Of a DNA stretch of 5,448 nt, positions 1-4,850 are shown piece by piece. The position numbers and the translations under genes are program-made. The stretch is from Actinomycetota bacterium. Lineage in GTDB: Bacteria; Actinomycetota; Actinomycetes; S36-B12. Location of the stretch: assembly GCA_026392575.1 (NCBI GenBank), contig JAPLBU010000377.1, positions 1 to 5,448 of the forward strand, given 5' to 3'. How positions within the stretch are numbered: the first letter of the stretch is position 1; the number at the start of each line of letters is the position of its first letter. Below the pieces are notes generated by a model that saw nothing but the letters and a program-made list of their open reading frames with translations, was not told where the DNA came from and did not search any database.

Positions 1-63
1 ACTGGCGACGGCCGCCGCACTACGCGGCACCCCCGCCTGATTCAGACGCTCGGCGAGCCCCAC
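1..63 (-). CDS. 5' end of next tad gene, probably TadA/CpaF-type secretion ATPase (partial)
   Basis: A reading frame opens with GTG at 63-61, two bases after the tadZ stop (68-66), and stays open to the window edge. It gives 21 residues beginning MGLAERLNQAGV. A purine-rich GGCGGGG stretch lies a few bases upstream as a weak ribosome binding site. The sequence is too short to show any domain. The call rests on position: in actinobacterial tad loci the gene after tadZ/cpaE is usually the TadA/CpaF hexameric ATPase that powers Flp pilus assembly, and those proteins often begin with a short hydrophilic stretch of the type 'SLAERL'. Near-contiguous spacing implies co-translation with tadZ. It could be another tad gene; the next few hundred bases would settle it. 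Confidence 0.5.
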   Translation of the reverse strand, partial: MGLAERLNQAGVPRSAAAVAS

Positions 64-65
64 GT

Positions 66-1232
66 CTAACCCCGCCGGAAGATCGAGCGCTTCGCGGGCA
101 CCGGAACCTTGGCTGTCGTGGATCGGCGCTGCTTGTCCGCGAGCTCCTGAAACGCCTTTCCGACAATGTGACGAGGGTTGGTCTCGAACACGGTGACGCC
201 CTCGTTGAGCCGAAGCGGCACCTCGACACTGGACGGGATCTCAACCGAGATCGGCACACCTACGGTGCGTTCGATATCGCCTGCAGACAGGCCAACACGG
301 GAGCCACCGCGATTGAGCACGACCTGCCACTTAGTCCTCGGGAAGCCGAGATTGTCGAGCGTGTCGAGAGTGACCTTCAGGTTCTTCAGGGCCGGCATGT
401 CCAGTGTGGTCAGCAGGATGTATGAGTCGGCCATGTCGAAACTCTTCAGCACGACGTCCGTGAATGCCGGCGGCGAATCGATGACCACGTAGTCGTACAT
501 CTCCGAGAGCACCCGCAGGATCTCGCCGGCCAGCGCCGCTGAGACGAACTCCGCATCGGAGGGCTTCGTCGGTGCCAGCAGACAGTCCATATTCGCCTTG
601 TACGGCACCACCAGCGAGGACATGGCCCGCTCGTCGAGTCCGCCCTGCATGCCCAGTGCATCACTGATCGTGCGGGTCGGATCCATCTGAAGGGCGATGG
701 CGACGTCGCCGGTCTCAAGGTCGAAGTCCACAAGGCACACCGAACTGCCGTCACCCTGGCCCGCCAGAGCAGCAGCCAGGTTCGTGGACACGGTGGTCTT
801 GCCGCACCCACCCTTGGAGGAGAACACGAGAATGATCTTCCCGCGCCCACCTGTCGCGTCACCGGAATCGACATTGCGCAGCTGCTCGGAAACCGCCATC
901 GAGCGCTTGCACGCACCAACGAGGGCCTCGACGTCGTCGGCCATGACGACCTCACGCACGCCGGCGCGGAGGGCCTCCGTCATGGTGGACACCTCGATAC
1001 GACGCCGCAGCAGCACGACACCGAGGAAGGGCCGACGCAGCCGGTAGGTCTCAGCGACCTCCGCCGCGACGGCCATCGATACATCCGGGCCCACGACGAT
1101 CAGGTCCTCGTCAGGATGCCCTTCGAGGTAGATGTCGAGCTTGGCCGAGTTCTCGACGGCGACGACGTCGTCAGCCACCGTGAAACGGAATCGTTCCGCG
1201 TCACGATCCGCATCGCCTAGGACGACAGGCAC
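66..1232 (-). CDS. tadZ: TadZ/CpaE-like pilus-localisation ATPase with degenerate receiver domain
   Basis: This 388-residue protein matches TadZ/CpaE, a MinD/ParA-superfamily ATPase that places the Tad pilus machine at its site on the cytoplasmic face of the membrane. Residues 1 to about 115 form an atypical receiver-like domain: after the predicted beta-3 strand (DLIVV, 43-47) the usual phospho-acceptor Asp position is Gly48, so it is probably not phosphorylated. The ATPase domain follows from about 131, with deviant Walker A KGGCGKTT (140-147, signature Lys140), an A' motif around DFDLETGD (169-176) and Walker B VVIDSPP (249-255). The C-terminus is basic (KRSIFRRG). The start is GTG at 1232-1230, preceded by AAAGGGAG (1246-1239) six bases away. 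It lies 12 bp after cpaB and 2 bp before the next gene, so all three are probably co-transcribed. The symbol could equally be cpaE. The family call is firm; partners are inferred from the family. Confidence 0.92.
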   Translation of the reverse strand: MPVVLGDADRDAERFRFTVADDVVAVENSAKLDIYLEGHPDEDLIVVGPDVSMAVAAEVAETYRLRRPFLGVVLLRRRIEVSTMTEALRAGVREVVMADDVEALVGACKRSMAVSEQLRNVDSGDATGGRGKIILVFSSKGGCGKTTVSTNLAAALAGQGDGSSVCLVDFDLETGDVAIALQMDPTRTISDALGMQGGLDERAMSSLVVPYKANMDCLLAPTKPSDAEFVSAALAGEILRVLSEMYDYVVIDSPPAFTDVVLKSFDMADSYILLTTLDMPALKNLKVTLDTLDNLGFPRTKWQVVLNRGGSRVGLSAGDIERTVGVPISVEIPSSVEVPLRLNEGVTVFETNPRHIVGKAFQELADKQRRSTTAKVPVPAKRSIFRRG

Positions 1233-1238
1233 AATCCG

Positions 1239-1246
1239 CTCCCTTT
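1239..1246 (-). promoter_or_regulatory. Ribosome binding site of tadZ
   Basis: AAAGGGAG on the minus strand ends six bases before the GTG start at 1232 and overlaps the TAA stop of cpaB (1247-1245). It supports the GTG as the true start and suggests translational coupling between cpaB and tadZ. Confidence 0.7.
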
Positions 1247-1997
1247 AGTCGAAGAGATTGCCATCACTGGTCCCGTTGCTCTTGCGAATCTCGGTTCCTT
1301 CACCGAGGAGACCGAGGTACAACTGGTCTCCCGTTCGGATGGCCTGAATGAGCTTCTCGGCCTGGTCCTGATCGACCGCGACGGTGAGTTGGGCGGACGG
1401 CACCGGGGCCGCGGCCGCGCTGCCATCGGGATTGGTGGTGGCGATCTGGGTGGTCGTGTCGCCAACACCGAGCACGAGGATGCGGTCAAGCAGCGTCCGC
1501 GTCGTGAGGGATCCGGTTCCGCCGCCCTGGTCCGCGCCGCCGGTGTCATAGGTGTCGAAGACCACGATCTCCGAGCCGGGCCGCACGAAAGAGCCCACGC
1601 GCTCGGGATCGCCCAGCACGAAGGCCACGGCCACCTTGCCATCGGGCACATCCACCGGCGAGACATTGGGGAGCTCGGTCACGAAGTTGCTGGTCAGCAG
1701 GAACTGGCCAGGATCCACATTGTTGAGCGAGATCAGTGAGCTGTTCTCGGCGGTCACGGCCGTGATGGCGCCTACTGGGGCCATGTTTCCCGGTACCTGT
1801 GTGGCCTCCACGAGCCCGCCACCGACCGCATCCCCGAGTGCCATGCCCTGGGGGATCGTGCCGATCGACACCAGCACGTCGACGGGCTGCTGCTCGTCGA
1901 GAACGCGCTGCTCCGCACCGCGGGTATAGAAGAACACGATGCCTGCGGCAACAATCGCCAGGAGGACCGCCAAGACAATGGGCAACGTTCTCTTCAT
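1245..1997 (-). CDS. cpaB: Flp pilus assembly protein CpaB/RcpC
   Basis: A 250-residue protein with the CpaB/RcpC layout. A short basic N-terminus (MKRT) leads into one membrane helix at about residues 5-24, which anchors the rest outside the membrane. A SAF-like domain follows (about 38-105; IPQGMALGDA at 48-57, and PGQFLLTSNF at 96-105). An RcpC-type domain comes next, with KVAVAFVLGD at 121-130 and the signature FVRPGSEIVVF at 137-147. A low-complexity Gly/Ser/Thr/Ala stretch (about 152-200) interrupts the latter half. Family members assist Flp pilus assembly or stability at the cell envelope; the exact role in Gram-positive cells is poorly defined. The start ATG (1997-1995) has AGGGTG (2008-2003) five bases upstream. 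It sits 124 bp after flp, across a strong stem-loop, and 12 bp before tadZ. The family assignment is confident; a signal peptide rather than an anchor is a less likely reading. Confidence 0.88.
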   Translation of the reverse strand: MKRTLPIVLAVLLAIVAAGIVFFYTRGAEQRVLDEQQPVDVLVSIGTIPQGMALGDAVGGGLVEATQVPGNMAPVGAITAVTAENSSLISLNNVDPGQFLLTSNFVTELPNVSPVDVPDGKVAVAFVLGDPERVGSFVRPGSEIVVFDTYDTGGADQGGGTGSLTTRTLLDRILVLGVGDTTTQIATTNPDGSAAAAPVPSAQLTVAVDQDQAEKLIQAIRTGDQLYLGLLGEGTEIRKSNGTSDGNLFD

Positions 1998-2002
1998 GAC
2001 TT

Positions 2003-2008
2003 CACCCT
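2003..2008 (-). promoter_or_regulatory. Ribosome binding site of cpaB
   Basis: AGGGTG on the minus strand lies five bases upstream of the ATG at 1997 and fixes this start just before the N-terminal membrane helix. Confidence 0.6.
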
Positions 2009-2065
2009 ATCCAATGCATGTCCGCTTTGTGGCTATGCCACGTACCGTGCCGTGCGTCACACAGA

Positions 2066-2100
2066 ACTCGGGTGCCCACGTCAGTCGCGAGCACCCGAGT
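2066..2100 (-). terminator. Stem-loop between flp and cpaB, possible partial terminator or mRNA stabiliser
   Basis: Positions 2066-2075 (ACTCGGGTGC on the plus strand) and 2091-2100 (GCACCCGAGT) are a perfect 10-bp inverted repeat around a 15-nt loop, with 7 G/C pairs. Read on the minus strand it starts about 21 nt after the flp stop, and the 3' side continues TTCTGTGTG, only a weak U-run. Many Flp/Tad loci make far more pilin than assembly proteins, so a leaky terminator or a 3' stabilising hairpin after the pilin gene fits. The repeat is observed directly; the function is inferred. No new promoter is obvious between it and cpaB. Confidence 0.55.
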
Positions 2101-2121
2101 CCAATGCGTAGAGCAGTTGCG

Positions 2122-2322
2122 CTACTTGACCGAACTGGCGACCTTGTTGAAGATGCCCGACAGGTTGCTGCCGAGCAGGGTGACAGCGACGATGATGACC
2201 ACGGCGATCAGAGCGACGATCAGGCCGTACTCAACAGCCGTGGCGCCGCGGTCGCGCGACTCCATGATCTCGGACTTCTTCTGCAGCATGAGCATGTGAG
2301 CCTTGATGGCGAGAGTCTTCAT
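2122..2322 (-). CDS. flp: Flp/Fap-type major prepilin
   Basis: A 66-residue type IVc (Flp) prepilin, the subunit of the Tad pilus fibre. A hydrophilic leader (1-26, ending SRDRG) is followed by the processing site G26/A27 and the Flp-box ATAVEYGLI (27-35). Glu31 and Tyr32 stand at mature positions +5 and +6, the hallmark pair of Flp pilins. A hydrophobic helix (about 33-50) and a short polar tail ending SSVK follow. The mature form would be 40 residues. A TadV/CpaA prepilin peptidase should cut after Gly26; none is in the window. The ATG at 2322 is chosen because AGGAAA (2332-2327) sits four bases before it. An in-frame ATG at 2355 would add 11 residues with no such signal. It lies 148 bp downstream of the GGDEF gene and 124 bp before cpaB, so it may have its own promoter and a separate monocistronic transcript. 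Confidence 0.95.
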   Translation of the reverse strand: MKTLAIKAHMLMLQKKSEIMESRDRGATAVEYGLIVALIAVVIIVAVTLLGSNLSGIFNKVASSVK

Positions 2323-2326
2323 GATG

Positions 2327-2332
2327 TTTCCT
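2327..2332 (-). promoter_or_regulatory. Ribosome binding site deciding the flp start
   Basis: AGGAAA on the minus strand, four bases before the ATG at 2322. It favours the 66-residue prepilin over a 77-residue form starting at 2355. Confidence 0.65.
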
Positions 2333-2422
2333 ATCCCTGAGTTCGAGCGACCCAACTGGCCGCTGATGGCTTAAGGACTACCGACGAGCCCTACAGAAGA
2401 AAGAGTGCCGGTGGCTGCTCTC

Positions 2423-2451
2423 AGCGATCGCTCGCGAAACTCTCATTTCGC
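2423..2451 (-). other. Palindrome and small hairpin between the GGDEF gene and flp
   Basis: Two adjacent symmetric elements lie in the 148-bp gap (2323-2470). AGCGATCGCT at 2423-2432 is a perfect 10-bp palindrome. GCGAAA (2434-2439) and TTTCGC (2446-2451) form a 6-bp stem with a 6-nt loop. Read on the minus strand the hairpin starts about 20 nt after the GGDEF stop, so it could mark the end of that transcript, although no U-run follows. The palindrome could instead be a protein site in front of flp. I see no clear -35/-10 pair for flp in the remainder of the gap. Confidence 0.3.
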
Positions 2452-2470
2452 TCACATTCACTGGCGCGTC

Positions 2471-3091
2471 CTACAGCCGCTCGCCCGCAGTTTCATCGAC
2501 CGTCACTGCCGGGACGCCGCCGTCACCGTCGAGCACGATCTGCCCACGTCCACCGCTCTTGGCGGCATACAGGGCTCGGCCCGCTCGTGAGATGACCTCC
2601 TCGAGATCCTGGCCCGGCTGCCAGACTGCCGCGCCGACCGAGACCGTCGCGGGTATCGGCCCTGCGGTGGTGCGGATGGGATGCCCGTTGATCGACCCGA
2701 CCACGCGTTCGAGCGCCGGACCGGCACTCGCGCCATCCACTGCTACGGCCAAGAGGAACTCGTCGCCGTCCCAGCGGGCGACCGTGTCGTGGGCCGGCAG
2801 GCTGTGGCGCAGGCGACCCGCGACAGCCTGGAGGAACTCGTCTCCCACATCACTGCCGTACTGGTCGTTGACGTTCTTGAACAGGTCGCAGTCGAGGAAG
2901 GCTACGACGCGGGACGGGCCTGAATTGCGCGTACCGAGAGCCCTGATCGCGCCGCGGCGGTTCAGGAGCCCGGTCATCGAGTCCAGATCGGCCTGTGTCT
3001 GCAACTGGAATTGCATCGCCTTGCGTCGCTGTTCCGGCGCGACGGCGGCAACCTCAGCGATCTCCAAGGCTGTCGGAAGCGGGCGAATCAC
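2471..3091 (-). CDS. GGDEF-domain protein, predicted diguanylate cyclase (likely half of a split gene)
   Basis: The 206-residue reading frame is almost entirely one GGDEF domain, the fold that makes c-di-GMP from two GTP. A helical Gln/Ala-rich linker (about 6-36) leads to DSMTGLLNRRG (37-47). The metal-site stretch is LDCDLFKNVNDQYG (66-79), with Asp67, Asp69, Phe71, Lys72, Asn75 and Asp76 in place. The active-site loop is WDGDEF (107-112), a DGDEF variant of GGDEF. The RxxD inhibitory site expected five residues before it reads P99-A-H-D102, so product inhibition is probably absent. The GTG at 3091 is only the first start after an in-frame TGA; it has no clear ribosome binding site and lies inside the upstream membrane ORF. 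An ATG at residue 26 is another option. Removing one base near 3094-3096 would fuse it to the membrane ORF as a 280-residue membrane cyclase. Family is certain, the start is not, and activity is likely but unproven. Confidence 0.85.
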   Translation of the reverse strand: MIRPLPTALEIAEVAAVAPEQRRKAMQFQLQTQADLDSMTGLLNRRGAIRALGTRNSGPSRVVAFLDCDLFKNVNDQYGSDVGDEFLQAVAGRLRHSLPAHDTVARWDGDEFLLAVAVDGASAGPALERVVGSINGHPIRTTAGPIPATVSVGAAVWQPGQDLEEVISRAGRALYAAKSGGRGQIVLDGDGGVPAVTVDETAGERL

Positions 3092-3314
3092 CTGGGACGA
3101 GCATCAACGCCAAGGCGCCAACGAGCGTCACCGCCGAAACGACCACCACGAGACCCATGGGCGCGAACACAGCAGCGAGCATGGGCACGGCGGCCATCAG
3201 GGCAACGAAGACCGCATGCTGGTCGGTGCCAACACCAAGCGCGAAGACGATGACCAGGACAACCAGCGGCAGCACGACCCCCTTGGTCACTTCGGACTTG
3301 CGGCTGCTGTCCAC
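3054..3314 (-). CDS. Small three-helix membrane ORF, probable N-terminal sensor half of the adjacent GGDEF protein
   Basis: An 86-residue ORF starting at GTG 3314-3312, chosen because a clean AAGGAG (3325-3320) lies five bases upstream. A short charged N-terminus (MDSSRKSEVTKG) is followed by three hydrophobic segments at about 13-28, 34-51 and 54-73. A polar tail (PGDSPASDSLGDR) then ends at TGA 3056-3054. No soluble domain is present. Compact three-helix regions like this commonly precede a coiled coil plus GGDEF or PP2C output domain in actinobacterial proteins, and the GGDEF frame begins exactly where the hydrophobic part ends, shifted by +1. It overlaps the GGDEF ORF by 38 nt. In the overlap, third positions are G/C in 8 of 12 codons in the GGDEF frame versus 6 of 12 here, slightly favouring the GGDEF frame. 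It may be a separate coupled gene, part of a frameshifted pseudogene, or a fusion split by a sequencing error. Confidence 0.6.
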   Translation of the reverse strand: MDSSRKSEVTKGVVLPLVVLVIVFALGVGTDQHAVFVALMAAVPMLAAVFAPMGLVVVVSAVTLVGALALMLVPGDSPASDSLGDR

Positions 3315-3319
3315 ATCCA

Positions 3320-3325
3320 CTCCTT
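3320..3325 (-). promoter_or_regulatory. Ribosome binding site deciding the membrane ORF start
   Basis: AAGGAG on the minus strand, five bases before GTG 3314. It is the best Shine-Dalgarno match near this gene and argues that translation of the membrane/GGDEF unit begins here rather than at the GTG at 3091, which has none, or at the upstream ATG at 3383. Confidence 0.65.
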
Positions 3326-3361
3326 GATCGTCACGGCACTGAGCCACCCGTTTCGTGCGGA

Positions 3362-3367
3362 AGCATA
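3362..3367 (-). promoter_or_regulatory. Possible -10 element for the membrane ORF/GGDEF unit
   Basis: TATGCT on the minus strand fits the actinobacterial -10 pattern TANNNT and would start a transcript with a leader of roughly 40 nt before GTG 3314. No convincing -35 hexamer lies 16-18 bp upstream, so this is tentative. Confidence 0.35.
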
Positions 3368-3421
3368 CGCCCGAAAGGGGCAAATCGCGGGATGCCCGGC
3401 ACGGGACCCCATCGCGGCCAA

Positions 3422-3441
3422 GTGGGGACCTTGGTCCCTAC
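3422..3441. promoter_or_regulatory. DosR/DevR-box-like palindrome upstream of the USP-CBS operon
   Basis: The core GGGACCTTGGTCCC (3425-3438) is a perfect 6-bp inverted repeat around TT. It has the same GGGAC-N4-GTCCC spacing as the mycobacterial DosR consensus TTSGGGACTWWAGTCCCSAA; over the 20 positions 3422-3441 I count 15 matches. DosR (DevR) is the response regulator of the hypoxia/NO dormancy response, and its regulon is rich in USP and CBS proteins, which is what follows. The centre is about 65 bp before the USP ATG and about 117 bp before the divergent GTG at 3314. Sequence match and context are observed; binding is inferred. Confidence 0.65.
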
Positions 3442-3484
3442 TCTCGGGGTCGGTCTCCCTTGTCGGCAACCCGCCCCGGCACGC

Positions 3485-3490
3485 CATGCT
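3485..3490 (+). promoter_or_regulatory. Possible leaderless -10 element of the USP gene
   Basis: CATGCT ends six bases before the ATG at 3497, keeping the conserved A2 and T6 of TANNNT. TTGTCG (3460-3465) is a weak -35 candidate at a long 19-bp spacing. No Shine-Dalgarno sequence precedes the ATG. The arrangement, including the GTGGCCATG junction, repeats at orn. Confidence 0.35.
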
Positions 3491-3496
3491 GTGGCC

Positions 3497-4402
3497 ATGA
3501 CAGACCAGCAGGCCTATCAAGGCAGGATCGTGGTCGGCTACGACGGTTCCGAGTCGGCCGAGCACGCTGCCGCGTGGGCCGCCGCCGAGGCACATTCGCG
3601 TGGGCGCGGTCTGGTCCTCGCACACGCCGTCCTGCCTCCCGTCACCACGGGTGGGCTCGGGGTGGGGCTGCCCCCGAGCTTGGATCTCCTCGAGCAACTG
3701 GAGACACAGGCCAAGACCCAACTGGAATCGGTCGCCGCCGGCTACCCGAGCATCGACTGCACATGCGTCGTCGCCGTCGGTGCGCCGAGCGCCGTCCTGC
3801 TCGAGGCTTCCGAGTCGGCGGAACTGGTCGTCATCGGCTCACGCGGTCGCGGTGGCTTCGCTGGCCTGCTGCTCGGATCGGTCGGCGCCCAGGTTGCCGC
3901 CCATGCCGAGTGCCCCGTGGTCGTCATCCGGAACGTCGCAGCCGAGGGTGCCGCCGGGGTGGTCGTCGGCATCGATGGGTCGCCAGCGGCGGAGGCCGCG
4001 CTCGCCTTCGCCTTCGATGTGGCCAGCCCCCGCGCCTGGCCGGTCATGGCCGTGCACGCGTGGGATGTCCCGGCCTACGACTTGCTCATCGTGCCCAACG
4101 GTCCCGTACCCGTCCCGCTGTCCGACGTCGCCGACGATGAGATTCGCCTCACCGCGGAGGTCCTCGCCGGCTTCCGTGAGGACTACCCGGATGTGGAGGT
4201 CGAGGAGCAGCTCGTCCGCAGCCCAGCCGTCAAGGCTCTCGTCAAGGCCTCGTCCAATGCCGCCCTCGTCGTGGTCGGAACCCATGGCCACGGACCGACC
4301 ATGGGCGCTCTGCTCGGTTCGGTCAGCAACGGCCTCCTGCACAAGGCGAAGGTTCCGGTCGTCGTGGTGCCGCCCACCGCTCCCGAGCCGAGCGCAGCAT
4401 GA
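3497..4402 (+). CDS. Tandem universal stress protein (two USP domains)
   Basis: A 301-residue cytoplasmic protein made of two USP domains, about 10-146 and 153-292. Each opens with the family's beta-1 motif (VVGYDGS at 12-18; VVGIDGS at 156-162). Each closes with an intact ATP-binding G-x2-G-x9-G-S motif (Gly114, Gly117, Gly127-Ser128; Gly261, Gly264, Gly274-Ser275), so both halves should bind ATP. Length and layout match the mycobacterial tandem USP Rv2623 (297 residues), a DosR-induced dormancy protein that binds ATP and slows growth. The ATG at 3497 is chosen because the first USP strand starts about 10 residues later; an in-frame ATG at 3392 would only add 35 non-USP residues. No ribosome binding site is visible, suggesting a leaderless mRNA. 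The gene overlaps the CBS gene by ATGA and lies downstream of a DosR-like box. Orthology to Rv2623 itself is not proven. Confidence 0.93.
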   Translation: MTDQQAYQGRIVVGYDGSESAEHAAAWAAAEAHSRGRGLVLAHAVLPPVTTGGLGVGLPPSLDLLEQLETQAKTQLESVAAGYPSIDCTCVVAVGAPSAVLLEASESAELVVIGSRGRGGFAGLLLGSVGAQVAAHAECPVVVIRNVAAEGAAGVVVGIDGSPAAEAALAFAFDVASPRAWPVMAVHAWDVPAYDLLIVPNGPVPVPLSDVADDEIRLTAEVLAGFREDYPDVEVEEQLVRSPAVKALVKASSNAALVVVGTHGHGPTMGALLGSVSNGLLHKAKVPVVVVPPTAPEPSAA

Positions 4403-4821
4403 GCACCGCCGAGGCCGTGGGCAGCGGCCGAGGCCGCGAGCCGACGGTTGCCCATCTGATGTCGCAGCCGGTGCTCACCGTGGAGGTCGGTGAATCACTC
4501 TGGGATGCCTGGCAGCTGCTGTTCGTCTCCGGGCTGCGTCACCTCGTGGTGCTCAACTCCGATGGCTCCAGCCTCGGCGTGCTCAGCGACCGCAACATCC
4601 TCGCTGAGGTGCCCGCGACCGCTGAGCACCTGAGTGACCGCAAGGTGGGCGATGTCCTGGCCATGGTGCCACTCGTGAGCGTGCACCCGGCCGACCATCC
4701 GCTCGTCGCCGCGAAGGTCATGGCCGCCAACTCCGTCGAGGCCGTTCCCGTGCTGGACCCCGGCGGCCGGCTCGTCGGCATCGTGACGGAATCCGACGTC
4801 GTCCGGTGGCTGGTCCGCTGA
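4399..4821 (+). CDS. Two-CBS-domain protein (Hrp1-like)
   Basis: A 140-residue soluble protein consisting of a CBS pair (Bateman module), roughly 16-70 and 82-140, with no attached enzyme or channel. CBS pairs bind adenine nucleotides or related ligands and act as energy sensors. The G-x-x-(S/T)-D ligand motif is present in the first repeat (GVLSD, 60-64); the second carries GIVTESD (127-133). The size is close to mycobacterial Hrp1/Rv2626c (143 residues), a secreted DosR-regulon CBS protein of unknown biochemical role; no signal peptide is visible here. The ATG overlaps the TGA of the USP gene as ATGA, so the two are translationally coupled and should share regulation by the upstream box. 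The domain call is firm; ligand and role are unknown. Confidence 0.92.
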   Translation: MSTAEAVGSGRGREPTVAHLMSQPVLTVEVGESLWDAWQLLFVSGLRHLVVLNSDGSSLGVLSDRNILAEVPATAEHLSDRKVGDVLAMVPLVSVHPADHPLVAAKVMAANSVEAVPVLDPGGRLVGIVTESDVVRWLVR

Positions 4822-4838
4822 CCTTGCCGCGTTGCTCG

Positions 4839-4844
4839 TAGGGT
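4839..4844 (+). promoter_or_regulatory. Probable leaderless -10 element of orn
   Basis: TAGGGT fits TANNNT and ends exactly six bases before the ATG at 4851, so transcription would start at or next to the start codon. No Shine-Dalgarno sequence or well-spaced -35 is seen. It lies in the 29-bp gap after the CBS gene, giving orn its own promoter independent of the stress operon. Confidence 0.45.
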
Positions 4845-4850
4845 GTGGCC

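Noticed and set aside
2100..2130. tRNA-like stretch (GTAGAGCAGTTGCGCTAC)
   Set aside because: It resembles a D-arm only; no acceptor stem, anticodon arm or T-loop can be drawn around it, and it runs into the flp stop.
2323..2355. Earlier ATG for Flp (MGRSNSGIGN extension)
   Set aside because: The AGGAAA ribosome binding site sits between the two ATGs and serves the one at 2322; the extension is not typical of Flp leaders.
2340..2425. c-di-GMP (GEMM) riboswitch upstream of flp
   Set aside because: AGCCACCGG and GTAGGGCTCG on the minus strand loosely recall pieces of GEMM, but the GCAAAGCC core, the tetraloop helix and the paired second half could not be found. A covariance-model search would decide.
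3392..3499. Earlier ATG for the USP protein
   Set aside because: The extra 35 residues are not USP-like and would place the DosR-like box inside the gene; the ATG at 3497 starts right before the first USP strand.
2559..3500. 313-codon plus-strand open frame
   Set aside because: It is antisense to the GGDEF gene and membrane ORF and runs across the divergent promoter region. The protein is Arg/Ser/Pro-rich with no domain, typical of the complementary strand in high-G+C DNA.
3287..3721. 144-codon minus-strand open frame crossing the divergent region
   Set aside because: It covers the USP start on the opposite strand, shows no domain, and its end overlaps the membrane ORF in another frame.
3600..4493. 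297-codon plus-strand open frame overlapping the USP and CBS genes
   Set aside because: It is out of frame with two clear domain proteins, and its translation is low-complexity Arg/Ser/Pro.
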